A stretch of 64,000 bases of DNA, from the NCBI GenBank assembly GCA_016648135.1, contig JADDOH010002142.1, positions 1 through 64,000 of the forward strand, in the 5' to 3' direction. The first letter of the stretch is position 1; each line of letters starts with the position of its first letter. Below, piece by piece: positions 1 through 10,395 of the stretch. The stretch comes from Agrypnia vestita (lineage: Eukaryota > Arthropoda > Insecta > Trichoptera > Phryganeidae). A model generated the notes under the pieces. That model searched no databases and was not told the origin of the DNA. It saw only the letters and a program-made list of their open reading frames with translations. The position numbers and the translations under genes are program-made.

Positions 1-300
1 GCATAGATTGTTTCACATTCCAATATACAGGACCAACCTGCCGATGGTTATGCCTGTTGGAAGAGCCACAGCTATGCTGAACAAGATCGCTTTGGGTATT
101 GATATATTCCATGTGTCTGAGGGGGTTTTCCGAAGCGGGATTCTCCTACACCTTTGACCAGATTTTATGTTATTTTTAATTTATTAAATATTTTCATTTT
201 TGATATATACTTCCTAATATGTATGCCTTAAACATTTTGTTTGTCATGTACATATTATCATGAAATAAATTGAATTGAATTGAAAATTGAATTGAATTGA
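1..300 (+). mobile_element. 3' end of a non-LTR retrotransposon, cut by the window edge
   Basis: Bases 2-157 encode the last 51 residues of a reverse-transcriptase polyprotein ending in GIDIFHVSEGVFRSGILLHL and a TGA stop. A 3' UTR of about 100 bases follows, then a tail of TTGAA/GAATT pentamers at about 258-300. The segment appears identical to the reverse complement of the minus-strand copy at 6085-6390, except for tail length. The rest of the element lies before the window. Short tandem tails of this kind are usual for CR1-like non-LTR elements; the clade is inferred. Confidence 0.88.
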
Positions 301-2240
301 ATATGCATTCTGAGATATGAGCATTTTAAATGTGACGTATATTCGTTACGGAGAGATATTTGATCATTCACCCCACATTTCACATTATCATTGAAACAAA
401 TTAAATGCGGATTAAGAGCCACTACTTTCAATAATTACTTTTAGCATCCCGCCTTTCTAGATTTTCCGTTTCACAATTTTCAAGGCTTAAATATTTTTTG
501 GAAAAAGTAAAATTGGAAATTGAAAAGCCAGTAAATTTTGCTAACTCTTCAATAACTCTAGATTGGTATCTATAAAATTAAATATCTCGTTCCACAAACA
601 TTATTAAAGATTTGGACCTTATTTTCGTCCTTGTAATAATAACCGGATTAAATTGTTATTTTCACCATGGGTTATTATTATTAATATTATATTTGAATAA
701 ATAATTATTCAATGTAGTGAAATGAATTATATCATACGCTGTTAATTGATCCTTTTCCAAAAACAGCTGGAAACTTTAAGACTTTTAGGCAAAACTTAAA
801 TTGAATGATAATAAGGCTTTTCTTTTCTCATGTTAATTCATAATTTGAAATTTAGAATAATTTTCTTATTTTTTTCATAGTGCCGTCTCTTATTAGAGGT
901 CTGAAAACATATTGGCGATCATGACTAGATATTAGGAAAGGAACAAAATATAATTTTTACCAAATAATCATCCTGGGGGAAATAAGTGGAAAAAAGCATA
1001 AAAAGACGCCGCGTCTCATGGCTGTTTAATGACTGGTACCAACTTAACTCGATTTAGTTGTTCCGTGTAGAAATCAAAGTAGAATAACTAAGAAAGTCTG
1101 TAGCCACGCAGCGGTGGTTGGATATTCGAGTGTCCTTCGTATGCGAGCTCGTTATATATACGCCATCAGAGGCACACTTGGCTATGTACCCGCGTCAATT
1201 GCCTCTTAACCTAGTAATTCGATCTGACTCAGCGATATTGCCATGACAAAAATACTGCTTGATCCACATATGTACATGAATGGATGGCTCAATTATTTTA
1301 TTGGCCGGACATTAATTGCAATTCGGACATACGATATCCGCAACCCGAGTCCCTTACACGTACATTTAACGAGAATTATAAGATGAAGTTTTGCGGTTTT
1401 GTCTAGTCCTTACTGATTATAGTGCATGGGTGTAGCTCCCACGGAATGAGGAGAAAAGACCTAAAACAACGGTGTATATATTTTGCGTAAGTGGCGTTAT
1501 CAGTTGTTAAACACAAACAGTGGGTATTTGTAATATTTTAGCTGCCTCCCATGGTTTGTAAAGATAGTCCAGTTCTGTCTATTAAACACACGCAAATGCT
1601 CTCGACTCTCTCTCTCTTAAAATTGTTCAACTGGCCTCCTGGACTTTTGTGTGATTTATTCGATAACTACCTCACCTCTCTGGCGCGCTTGAAAAGTTTT
1701 TCCAATATTTTTAACGAACTGATTCCACCTGCAAAAATATTTTTTAAGGTCTCTTTAATGTGTATAGGTGGCGAGATACTGAACATTATTGATTGCAAAT
1801 AGTCTCGAATTACGAGATATTTTTGTATACGATGTCGCAAAATAGGATTTACTTGGTCGTAGACCCGAATAAGGCTCGATGATTTCAGGATATAACACAG
1901 GTTATGGCAAAATTAGAACACAATGCTTTAGGAGCCTAAATACTATGTCTAAAATAGTCATTTTGCATGTATCTATTGTTATCAAAGTTGTGGTTACTCG
2001 AGGATTTTAATTAATTGAAAATATTTTTTAGATTTGAAAAAGTCATCGAACCGATGGCCAGACTATTTTCTATTTTATGGTTTAAGACCTCGAAATGATT
2101 TATGAAATTTCGATGAAAAACAAGTAATAAATTATAATTTATGTTTTAAAGCTTCTACAACGCAACACAAAACAAATGAACATAACAAATGGACATGATG
2201 CACCGCTTTTCATATTACTTTTGGTGAAAATTCCAACCAA
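301..2240. other. AT-rich stretch without recognised features
   Basis: No family is recognisable on either strand. The longest open frame (83 codons at 1551-1802) has no motif I know and ordinary AT-rich composition. A slightly GC-richer patch lies at 1090-1240. Confidence 0.5.
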
Positions 2241-2371
2241 ATGGAAAAAAAGTTCTTAGGTTTTCACGATCGTTCAGAATCCTATGTTTTTTCTGGGATA
2301 TTCTGCCGTATTTCCATGACCTTTGGCTGACGTTTCGGATCCTATTGCAGGGTCCATTTTGAATCACTTAT
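2240..2371 (-). repeat. Repeat fragment with a hammerhead-like core
   Basis: Read on the minus strand, 2324-2368 gives GACCCTGCAATAGGATCC followed by GAAACGTCAGCC. That is a short stem followed by the GAAAC of a hammerhead-like core. The companion CTGATGA box is not intact. The part at 2255-2310 (TTTTCACGATCGTTCAGAAT) recurs with changes at 15640-15710, and the stem region recurs at 12891-12928, so this is a dispersed repeat. Association with Penelope-like or retrozyme elements is inferred. Confidence 0.45.
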
Positions 2372-5155
2372 TTTATTTTGGGAAACATACAGTATAATGT
2401 AATAAAAAAATTATATAATATCGAAAAAATATTATTTCAGCGTGACCAATGAAGTTTCCTCGAAGCTGGTAAAAAAAAAAAGTAAACAATGATTAAGAAT
2501 ATATGATAAAAGTTTAAATTATGATAGGTAATCATTTCAAAGATTTAAATTATGATAATGCGTAAAATGGAAAGGGTGGGAAGAGGAAGGGAATGGGATT
2601 CAATTAAAGAAGTATTCAATTTATTATTTATTTCAATAATCATAAATGAAATTCCGGAGTTTCATTTCAAATAAAAGCAAATTGTCAATAAAAATGTCTG
2701 GGTTATTTGTAGGATTTAACAGATTATATTTTGAAGTGAAACGAGTTACAAAGCAGTTTTTTAAGTGGTTAGTCCTACCAAAATAGCATATAAATACTAT
2801 ATTGTATTTATTTATTTAACTATTTTGTATATATTTAGTATATTTATATAGTATTAAATGATATAATCAAGCATTCCAACTAGCGTGGCAATATTTAATA
2901 TGTCTCTTTGATTATTTTAACTGGGAGAGCCTTTGTCAAAATATTTATATTACACCCATAAAGGGCTTAATTCGTTCTGCTTACGTACTGCGACTAATGC
3001 AATACGAATAAATCTTACATCTATCTCTATCAAAGAGATTGAAATTATTCTCCCTTTAATGTGATTTCATTTAGCAAAAGCATTAATAAAAAAATTACAA
3101 TACCAATCCTGAACTAAGCAATAACAAATTCCGTAAAAAGTGCCCGCCAATCACGTCCGACGACATTTCTACACAAAAGCGAAGAAATAATTCTTAGAGA
3201 GCAACTTCTTTGACCCTGTGATCTGTACCGTGGCCGTCGAGAACAGCACCCCGCCCGCCGCGGCGCGGCCGTCAATAGCGACCGCCGGGGAAACTTATAG
3301 CCCCGCCGCGGTACAGTACAAAGGGCAGCGGGAAATGAAAGGTGCTCGATCCGTTCCAGTTTCGTGCCCTCGCGAAAGTTTTAATATTCTTTCTAAATGC
3401 GAAGACACGCCCAATAAAAATAGGGTTTATTTTCCCCCTTTAATGAGACTTTTCTTTTATCGGAAAGGGCGTGCGCTCGAATTAAAATCAATAAACAAAT
3501 ATTTTTGAAGTAGAAAATTACTACTTGTATTAATAATATCGTTTCATTTTTAAATAGCTTTTGAGTTTTTGAGGTGAAAGGACTTAATTTAGATAATTTA
3601 AATAACAATATCTCAGAAAGTATACAAATTAGGTGGAAGTTAATAGTGTGATTGGATTGAGGAGAGATTTTAGATTTGTGTAAATAGCCACGAGCCTTTT
3701 GCACCGCACCACGCGAGGGATTAGGTACTCACGTGGAAAAAATTGGCTCCCTCGGATAACTTCGTAACGTCGTGGTTTATGATCCGTTGGTCCGATTGAA
3801 ACAAAAAAAAATGTTGAACCATAGCCTACAAGGTCTTCTAGGCGTACAATATTTTCACGATACTTGAAATCGAGAAAAACTGCATATAATCTTCCGAACA
3901 ATCTATAAAATTTAACAATTAATCTGTAAATCGGTAGAAAACACGAAAATATTCGAGAAAGGGCATTTTCTATTAGAACGTTATCGCACGTCAAGTCAGT
4001 TATTCATTTAAGAGAAGTGAAACTACAGAAAACCGAGTAAAACAGACGGCGGTCGTTCCTTGTGAATGTATTCAACCAGCGATCAAAGTGTCAGAGTATC
4101 TACCTGCGAGCGATATATTTCTGGTGACTGAATCAGTGAAGATTCTTGAGAGATGATTTGTGTGATTTGCAGATAATGCTCCAGTAACTTTTCGTGTGTA
4201 AAATAAAGAATGTTAATTACGTCTCACGCCGCGACCAATTAAAATAAAGAGCAATACCAAGACTATAATAGACAGAGTAAGTAAGGATTAAATCCAACAA
4301 TGCCCATTCGGCATTATTTGTGGTACAATCAGAATCAACTTTTAAACAAGTTATTCATTAACGATGTGAAACTTGAATTAATATTAATGAAATACGTATA
4401 ACTTAACAATATTTTGAATAATATTGTTCTTTCATTAAACAACGAAGAGTCACTTTGTCCCAAAACAAACTTTGATACCCGAATAAATGTTGTTTTATTA
4501 ACTTTTCCAACAAATTGAGACAGTCAAGTATTTTATCCTATTTATAGTTAATAAATTGCTAACAAGAGGTGATAAATAAAAGCAGACTTATTATGCTCTT
4601 GATTCGATAGTTAAATATTAAAATTAAATTCCAAACTATTTAGAATATTCACGAAGCGTGACAAATGCCAAAAGCGATAGGGTCGTGAATACGCACCTAA
4701 TCTCAAAATGCAATAAAAAGGCCCCATTCACACTCCAACTTAGCAAATCTATCTAATTTGGAATCTATCAAATGTTCTTAGCGATTCTCAAGATGACAAT
4801 ATAACTTAACAATCATGTCTTGATCGCTATCGTATAACAGTCGCATCGTCAAATGTGAAGTTTGACAGATGTCTTGACATTTCTCATAGAAACTTTACGC
4901 AAACATCCTGTCTATTTTGTGTCTAGTCAACTACAACGAGATTGTTATAATCAACGTTAGAACTAATGTTTCTATTTACAAAAATATAACCAATCAGGCC
5001 CTAACCCGTCAGAAATAACGTATTTACGTGGCTTTGTTAACGGACATCGTTATATTATAGAGAATCATGTTTTTTTTTGGTTTTTATATCTCATCATTAT
5101 TAGATTACGGTAGTAAGGGAAATTTTTACATATTATAGATTTTTTTTTTGCTTTT
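2372..5155. other. Non-coding stretch with a GC-rich block at 3200-3480
   Basis: This is mostly AT-rich. Bases 3235-3330 are strongly GC- and CpG-rich, in sharp contrast to their flanks, and the block continues more weakly to about 3480. Minus-strand open frames of 103 and 121 codons at 3393-3994 have no recognisable domain and lie partly in low-complexity sequence. The block could be a promoter, exon or conserved element; nothing in the sequence decides which. Confidence 0.4.
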
Positions 5156-5674
5156 ATTATTATTTGCGCCATATGGTTATAGGTCGACCACAATCAAAAG
5201 ACCATTCTAATACAAATAGGTTAGCTGAAGTAAATCGCGTCCACAAAACTAATTTTGGTGATCGTGCTTTCGCGGTGGCTGGACCAAAGTTATGGAACAA
5301 ACTACCTAACAAACTGAGACAAACTGACAGCTTACCACTGTTCAAAAAACAACTTAAGACGCATTTATTTAGACAATCCTATAAAAACCTATAAAATCTA
5401 ACCACAACAACGCTAGCTAATGTTTTCCACTCATATTGTGCACTCCGCGAAAACACATAATTCTTTCAGGGACTCACAAACTATTATAGTACTCAATTTT
5501 AATTCCACTTCTTGTATGCCACCTAGTGAAGAAGTAATAGTAAATAAGTTTTTTCTTTTCTAGCAGTAAGTTGTCTTGTAAGATAATAATTTCTCTGTGT
5601 AAAGCGCCCTTGAGGTGAGTATTTCGCGAAAACGGCGCTATACAAATTATCCAATTATTATTATTATTATTATT
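5156..5674 (+). mobile_element. L2-type non-LTR retrotransposon, 3' fragment with (ATT)n tail
   Basis: Bases 5173-5394 encode the typical C-terminal tail of L2/CR1-like polyproteins: FGDRAFAVAGPKLWNKLP, then LPLFKKQLKTHLF, then a stop. The 3' UTR has the family's familiar ending, with TGTAAAGCGCCCTTGAGG, then GGCGCTATACAAAT, then at least seven ATT units to 5674. All the upstream reverse transcriptase and endonuclease sequence is missing, so this is a 5'-truncated dead copy. The assignment rests on both the protein tail and the 3' end. Confidence 0.82.
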
Positions 5675-5699
5675 CCCTAGCTTTGTCCGGCCGGGGAAA

Positions 5700-5712
5700 G
5701 TTGCCTGGCAAC
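5700..5712. promoter_or_regulatory. X-box-like palindrome GTTGCCTGGCAAC
   Basis: Two six-base half-sites form a perfect inverted repeat around one central base, matching the RFX-type X-box half-site GTTGCC. A near-identical site occurs at 29142-29154. No adjacent gene was identified, so function is speculative. Confidence 0.3.
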
Positions 5713-6084
5713 CCCGTATTACAAGCCTCAATATGGTATTGCAAATAAATATATATATTTTAGTTAAAAAAAGGTTAATTACTTACTAGAAAAACGTATT
5801 TTGTGTTTATTTTTTGCATCGTAACGACACACATACTTTTTGCGCACATTTTTTTGAATGCGGCCTAGCTATAGCATTTAGACATTCTTACGTAGAAAAT
5901 TGTGTATTTTTATAGATATATGGAAATGTTATAAATATATATTGTGAGCTGAACGCGGAACGGCATCTGTGACTATAAAGCCAAATTAGTACCATGACGT
6001 CTACAGGAACGCGGCACACTGACCGCCACTGACGGCTGGGCGTGCCGCTGGACGCCTCGTATGCTCACACAAGTTATTGGAAAT

Positions 6085-6890
6085 TATTTCAATTCAATTC
6101 AATTCAATTCAATTTATTTCATGATAATATGTACATGACAAACAAAATGTTTAAGGCATACATATTAGGAAGTATATATCAAAAATGAAAATATTTAATA
6201 AATTAAAAATAACATAAAATCTGGTCAAAGGTGTAGGAGAATCCCGCTTCGGAAAACCCCCTCAGACACATGGAATATATCAATACCCAAAGCGATTTTG
6301 TTCAGCATAGCTGTGGCTCTTCCAACAGGCATAACCATCGGCAGGTTGGTCCTGTATATTGGAATGTGAAACAATCTATGCTGACGATGTCTAGTGTAAT
6401 TATCAGGAACATACAAACCAATGCTCTGCATAATTTCAGGATTATCGATCATACCGCGCAACAATCGATAAAAATGTGTAATCAAATACACATTCCTTCT
6501 AGTCTCTAAACTATTGTAGCCAAGCATACCCTGGAGAAACTCGGTTGGGTAAAGCCAAGGATAATGCCCGTACTCTCTCATGTAGAGATATCTCAGAAAC
6601 TTCTTTTGGACTTTCTCCACCATAAGAGAGTACTTGCCCTCATGTGGCCCCCAGATCATCGAGCCACTCTCGAGTCTACTCCGCACCAAGGAGTTGTAAA
6701 GAGTTCTGAGTACGCGGGTATTCTCGAAAACCCTGGCAGTACGCAGAACAAATCCTAACATTCTCAAAGCATTACAACTGATCGTCTCTATGTGATCGTG
6801 AAATGTTAGGTTGCTTACAAATCTAACACCTAGATCTTTAACATTTGATGTTCTTGTCAGATTTTGATCGTTCATTATGGAGGTAGGTCA
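6085..6890 (-). mobile_element. Non-LTR retrotransposon, 5'-truncated 3' part (second copy)
   Basis: This minus-strand insertion carries the same 3' end as bases 1-300. It starts (5' side) near 6890, inside the reverse-transcriptase reading frame, and ends at a (TTCAA)n tail near 6088. The overlapping 275 bases of the two copies match essentially perfectly, so both copies should be young. I could not find a convincing target-site duplication. Confidence 0.88.
6225..6875 (-). pseudogene. C-terminal part of a non-LTR reverse transcriptase polyprotein
   Basis: The frame is open for 216 codons but is only the end of a protein. The first residues (NVKDLGVRF) correspond to the FKYLG-type box after the catalytic palm. 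Next come NSLVRSRLESGSMIWGP and VQKKFLRYLY, both typical of jockey/CR1-like elements, and a C-terminal region ending at the TGA near 6225. The catalytic FADD box and the endonuclease lie upstream in a full element and are missing here. The methionine at 6875 is an internal residue, not a real start. The reading frame is undamaged, which fits a recent insertion. Confidence 0.85.
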
Positions 6891-7220
6891 ATCATCAGTT
6901 ACATTTAACTATCATTAACGGCTGTCATTTGTGTCATCTCTTGTGTTTAGAATAAGATAAAGTGATGTGCCTGCTCTATCGATGGAAAGGCTTGAACGGT
7001 TTTGCGAAATCAAAATTTGCATTAGCGCAGAGCGTCCTAAGCATTTCAACCCCTAAGACTTAAATCATGCTAAGGGATATTTTACCACTTTTTGCTTACT
7101 CCACTATCAAAATACGTAAATAGCATGTTTACTACCCTCAAGAATAATGTTGTGGTTAGCCAAACCCAATGAAATTTAAAGTATTTAAAAAACTAACCCA
7201 TAAAAACCAAATTTTTATTA

Positions 7221-7510
7221 TACTCCCTTTCTCATTTACTAGTTGAAACGGGTTTGGTGCTTACCCTGTGCGTTGGGCTTGAGTCGGGCGACGCTAAGAA
7301 AGAGAGTAATAAAATTTTTCGAAAAATCCAAAATTATACTATAATTATTATTTTTTTACACGAACATTTGTTAGATCATTTTTATCATTGCCACGAATCT
7401 ACCTGCTAAGTTTCAGCTGGATTGGATTACGGGAAAAGGGTTAGAAATCGATCCAAAAATTTTTCGACAGACAAACAAAGCAGACGCTAAGAGTTAAAAG
7501 AAAGGGAGTA
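7221..7510. mobile_element. Stowaway-like MITE, copy A
   Basis: The element is bounded by CTCCCTTTC at 7223 and GAAAGGGAG ending at 7508, with TA on each side as expected for Tc1/mariner-type target duplication. The interior contains AAGTTTCAGCTGGATTGG and no coding frame. A second copy at 33635-33935 has the same ends and an interior running the other way. At about 290 bp it must have depended on a transposase supplied elsewhere. Confidence 0.8.
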
Positions 7511-7639
7511 AAAACTAGAAAAGAATTATCTCTTCTAAGATATATAATTAGCAAAATAACTTTGTGGTAACGGTACACTTGTTAGTAAAAGAAAACACTT
7601 TGTTTAAAACTGTTATTATTAAATGTGTTTAACTAATCT

Positions 7640-7925
7640 GAATTTTCCAATTATCATTTGGTTTGGTCGTGTGGCACGTATAAACGAGGAAAGAATGGTT
7701 AAGAAAATATATGAGGCGAGTGTTAAAGGCAACAGGAATAAAGGACGTCCGCGAAAGACCTGGCACGATCAGATATTACAAGTATTTGAGGATGGCCTTG
7801 TTAAAAGCCTAAACAACCGTAGAACTTGTATGAGAAGATGTATGAATACGGCCGAAGCAAAAGTGGTGCGCCAGGATAGACGAGTGGTCCCTGCGGGGAA
7901 ACGCCCTGATGGTTAGTAGTTACTA
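7640..7925 (+). pseudogene. RTE-type non-LTR retrotransposon, C-terminal tail
   Basis: The translation shows the hallmark end of RTE-like polyproteins: WFGRVARINEERMVKKIY, then NKGRPRKTWHDQI, then RTCMRRCMNTAEAKVVRQDR. It lacks the reverse-transcriptase core, so it is 5'-truncated. The 3' end is GATGGTTAGTAGTTA, a decayed (TTAG)n tail. Related pieces lie at 10300, 19445, 19975, 22500 and 49350, so this is the most frequent LINE family here. Confidence 0.8.
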
Positions 7926-9640
7926 AGTTCTTTTGGAAACAAAACATTCTTTTGATATTAACGAAAGCTTACAAAATTTACATAGAAATAACATAGGATA
8001 ACATCTAGATAAATTAAAAACAAATTACATATCACAAATAGCCAAATTCTTTTTGTGAATAGTTACATTTTAATTACTTAACGTCACACATTATTTTTTG
8101 TTTATTGTTTATGTCCGTTCTTCAAATTTAAATTTGAAGTATATATTTGGCCCGAAACAATTGGTTTTAATCTTAGCGTTTTCTTTTAATTTATAAAAAA
8201 GGATTGCCTTGGAATAAGAATTGCGAATTAACTATGAAATAAAATTATTCCTGTGAGAATTATTTCGGTAGCTAACGATGAAACAGCTTATTTCCAGTCG
8301 TTTCTTAAGTACTTATTTATATTCTTAATTTATTTTCAATGATGTATTCAATATTAATATAGTATGTTATGACTAAACAATTATTACCATCTGGTGGAAA
8401 CATATATTGTATTCTGGGAAAACTTCTTACGATATTATTTTTGTAATTGGCTTTTCTCGAAACAGTATTTACAAATTAAATGAAAACATATATATTATTG
8501 TACACCCCACAAGTCCAAAAAAATCTCATCACTTGAACAAAGAATTGTGAAACCGTGTAATTATTATTTATTGTCTGATATTACCTTACTCTTCAAAATT
8601 TTCCATATAAATTAATTATTTTAAGTATGTATAATAAATACAAAATATTAATTAGAGACTTGTTAGTAAAATATCAAAACATTAGCTATAGTTTTATATA
8701 TTTTAGTATCCATGCGTATGACAAGAAAAGCAAGCTCGACCGACCGACAATCAACCATTAACAATCGATCGAATTTTAAATATGATCTGAAGAATATATT
8801 GAGAACTTATTAAAGACAACCTTATTGTATAAATTAAGCATACTGAATTGGAGATCTCAGTTTATAGTACGGGGATATTTAATTATTTTTGTGAAAGTAT
8901 TGATAAGGTATATCAGTCGATGTAACTATGTGTGTGTTGCAGTGTCATTAGATTCGTGATTTATTATATTTTTCCAAGGAGATTAAGTGAAAACTCTAAT
9001 AAGATGTATCATTAAAAATTACTTAGACTCGATGAAAGCGCCGTAGTGGGATACGTGTTTATACTTGTCTGTATTTATTTAATGTTTTTATAGGGTGGGG
9101 TCAATTATTTTGGGTGCATTGTGACATTCTATTATTATTCTCTGGTTGATGGTTAAATCGTATACATTATGGTTATATGTGAGAAAATGTTCGAAGATAA
9201 TTCCTAGGTCTTTGATAATTCGTATAGAATTTAGTGAAAAATTGATTTATTTAAGGAATTGAGTAACAAAACTGCCGTTAATTTACAGTAGTCATTTTAA
9301 TGACGGGACCCAACAAAGACGAGTGCGCGCTCGCGCGCCCGGGTATTTAAATAAACCTTTCTTTCCTGACAGGCATAACCATGCGTAGATACTGATGCGC
9401 CTGTGTGGACCGTTTGCTCGTGCGTCTGTCAATCGATTCTGACACTCGCACATAACGGAGTTTTTGGTATTTTGTCTGATTCTACTTCTTGGGTACCTAC
9501 CTGTAATTTTTCCCATTGTTTTCGATACTGATATTCGAGGTGATCTTGTTTTGTTATTTATTCGCTGAAATGGTTTAGTCATATGGAACGTACTAGAAAG
9601 TAGAGTTCTTTAAAGAAAATATTGAACTTCGTATCAGATG
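7926..9640. other. AT-rich stretch without recognised features
   Basis: No gene or repeat family was recognised. A GC-richer patch at 9300-9480 includes an alternating CG run at about 9319-9340. A minus-strand frame of 96 codons at 9292-9582 vaguely resembles an RTE C-terminus but not well enough to call. Confidence 0.45.
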
Positions 9641-9641
9641 A

Positions 9642-10286
9642 ACCTAATATTGTAACAATTTCTTATTAATCAATTAGAAAAGAGATATAAAAAATCAAAT
9701 TAACAAAAAAATATTTTAACTGTTACCGGGATTCGAAACAACGGACCTCCATTCTATCCGGGGATGGCGCATTATCCAATTTCGCCATGGCAGTCTGTTA
9801 ACGAAAGTTTTTCGGCAGTCGGTTAATGAAAATTTTTCGAATTCGAAATTATTTATTAAAAAAAACATACATACCTATATGCTGTATCAAATATTTCCAA
9901 ATAATTAAAAAAATAATTTCTGAGGTCCATTAGCGGTTGATGCAGGAAGGTATTTGTGACTATTGCAATATAAAATGCGGATTGCTTTAAAAATGGAATA
10001 GAAATGTTATAATCAATTAAAAAGAGACTACATATAAGGTCGAAAAATTTTCGTTAACTTACCAGACTGCCGTGGCGAAATCGGTTAACGCCCCATCCCC
10101 GGATATAAAATGGAGGTCCGTTGGTTTGAATCCCTGTAGCAGTTAAAATATTTTGTTGTTAGTTTGATATTTCTGTATCTCTTTTCTAATTGATTAATAA
10201 AAATTTGTTTAGTAATTCACAAAACGTCGTTCTGAAATTGCAACTTCACATAATAATGTGTTTTCTTGAATATACCTAATATTGTA
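9642..10286. repeat. Inverted pair of tRNA-like (SINE-like) modules between 13-bp direct repeats
   Basis: Two arms of about 190 bases, at 9657-9845 (minus) and 10035-10225 (plus), are near reverse complements separated by about 190 bases. Each arm contains a tRNA-like core: on the plus strand TGGCGAAATCGGTTAACG resembles an A box and GGTTTGAATCC a B box, closed by ACTGC/GCAGT as a short acceptor-like stem. The whole is flanked by ACCTAATATTGTA at 9642-9654 and 10274-10286. Such a long direct repeat suggests retroposition. A foldback DNA element is the alternative. Confidence 0.65.
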
Positions 10287-10299
10287 TCATCAGTAATTG

Positions 10300-10395
10300 A
10301 AGAGCGTTCAAAAGTGGTTTGCCAGGACAACAGAGCGTGGCGTTCTATTATTTGTACCTATCCCTGCGGTATTATCGTTAGTTAGTTAGGTTCAC
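10300..10395 (+). pseudogene. RTE-type LINE tail fragment
   Basis: The stretch GTGGTTTGCCAGGACAACAG, then GCGTGGCGTTCTATT, then TTAGTTAGTTAG matches the last coding bases and (TTAG)n tail of the family at 7640-7925 and 49350-49850. It is too short and altered for a reading frame. Confidence 0.55.

Noticed and set aside
3629..3994. 121-codon minus-strand open frame
   Set aside because: No motif; overlaps other frames and AT-rich sequence.
9292..9582. Possible RTE C-terminus on the minus strand
   Set aside because: Only a vague GR.PRSR-like resemblance; none of the diagnostic WFGH or DR..W motifs.
10060..10140. Functional tRNA gene
   Set aside because: A and B boxes are recognisable but stems are incomplete and an inverted twin exists; a SINE-like module fits better. 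The same applies to 32700, 46040 and 52050.
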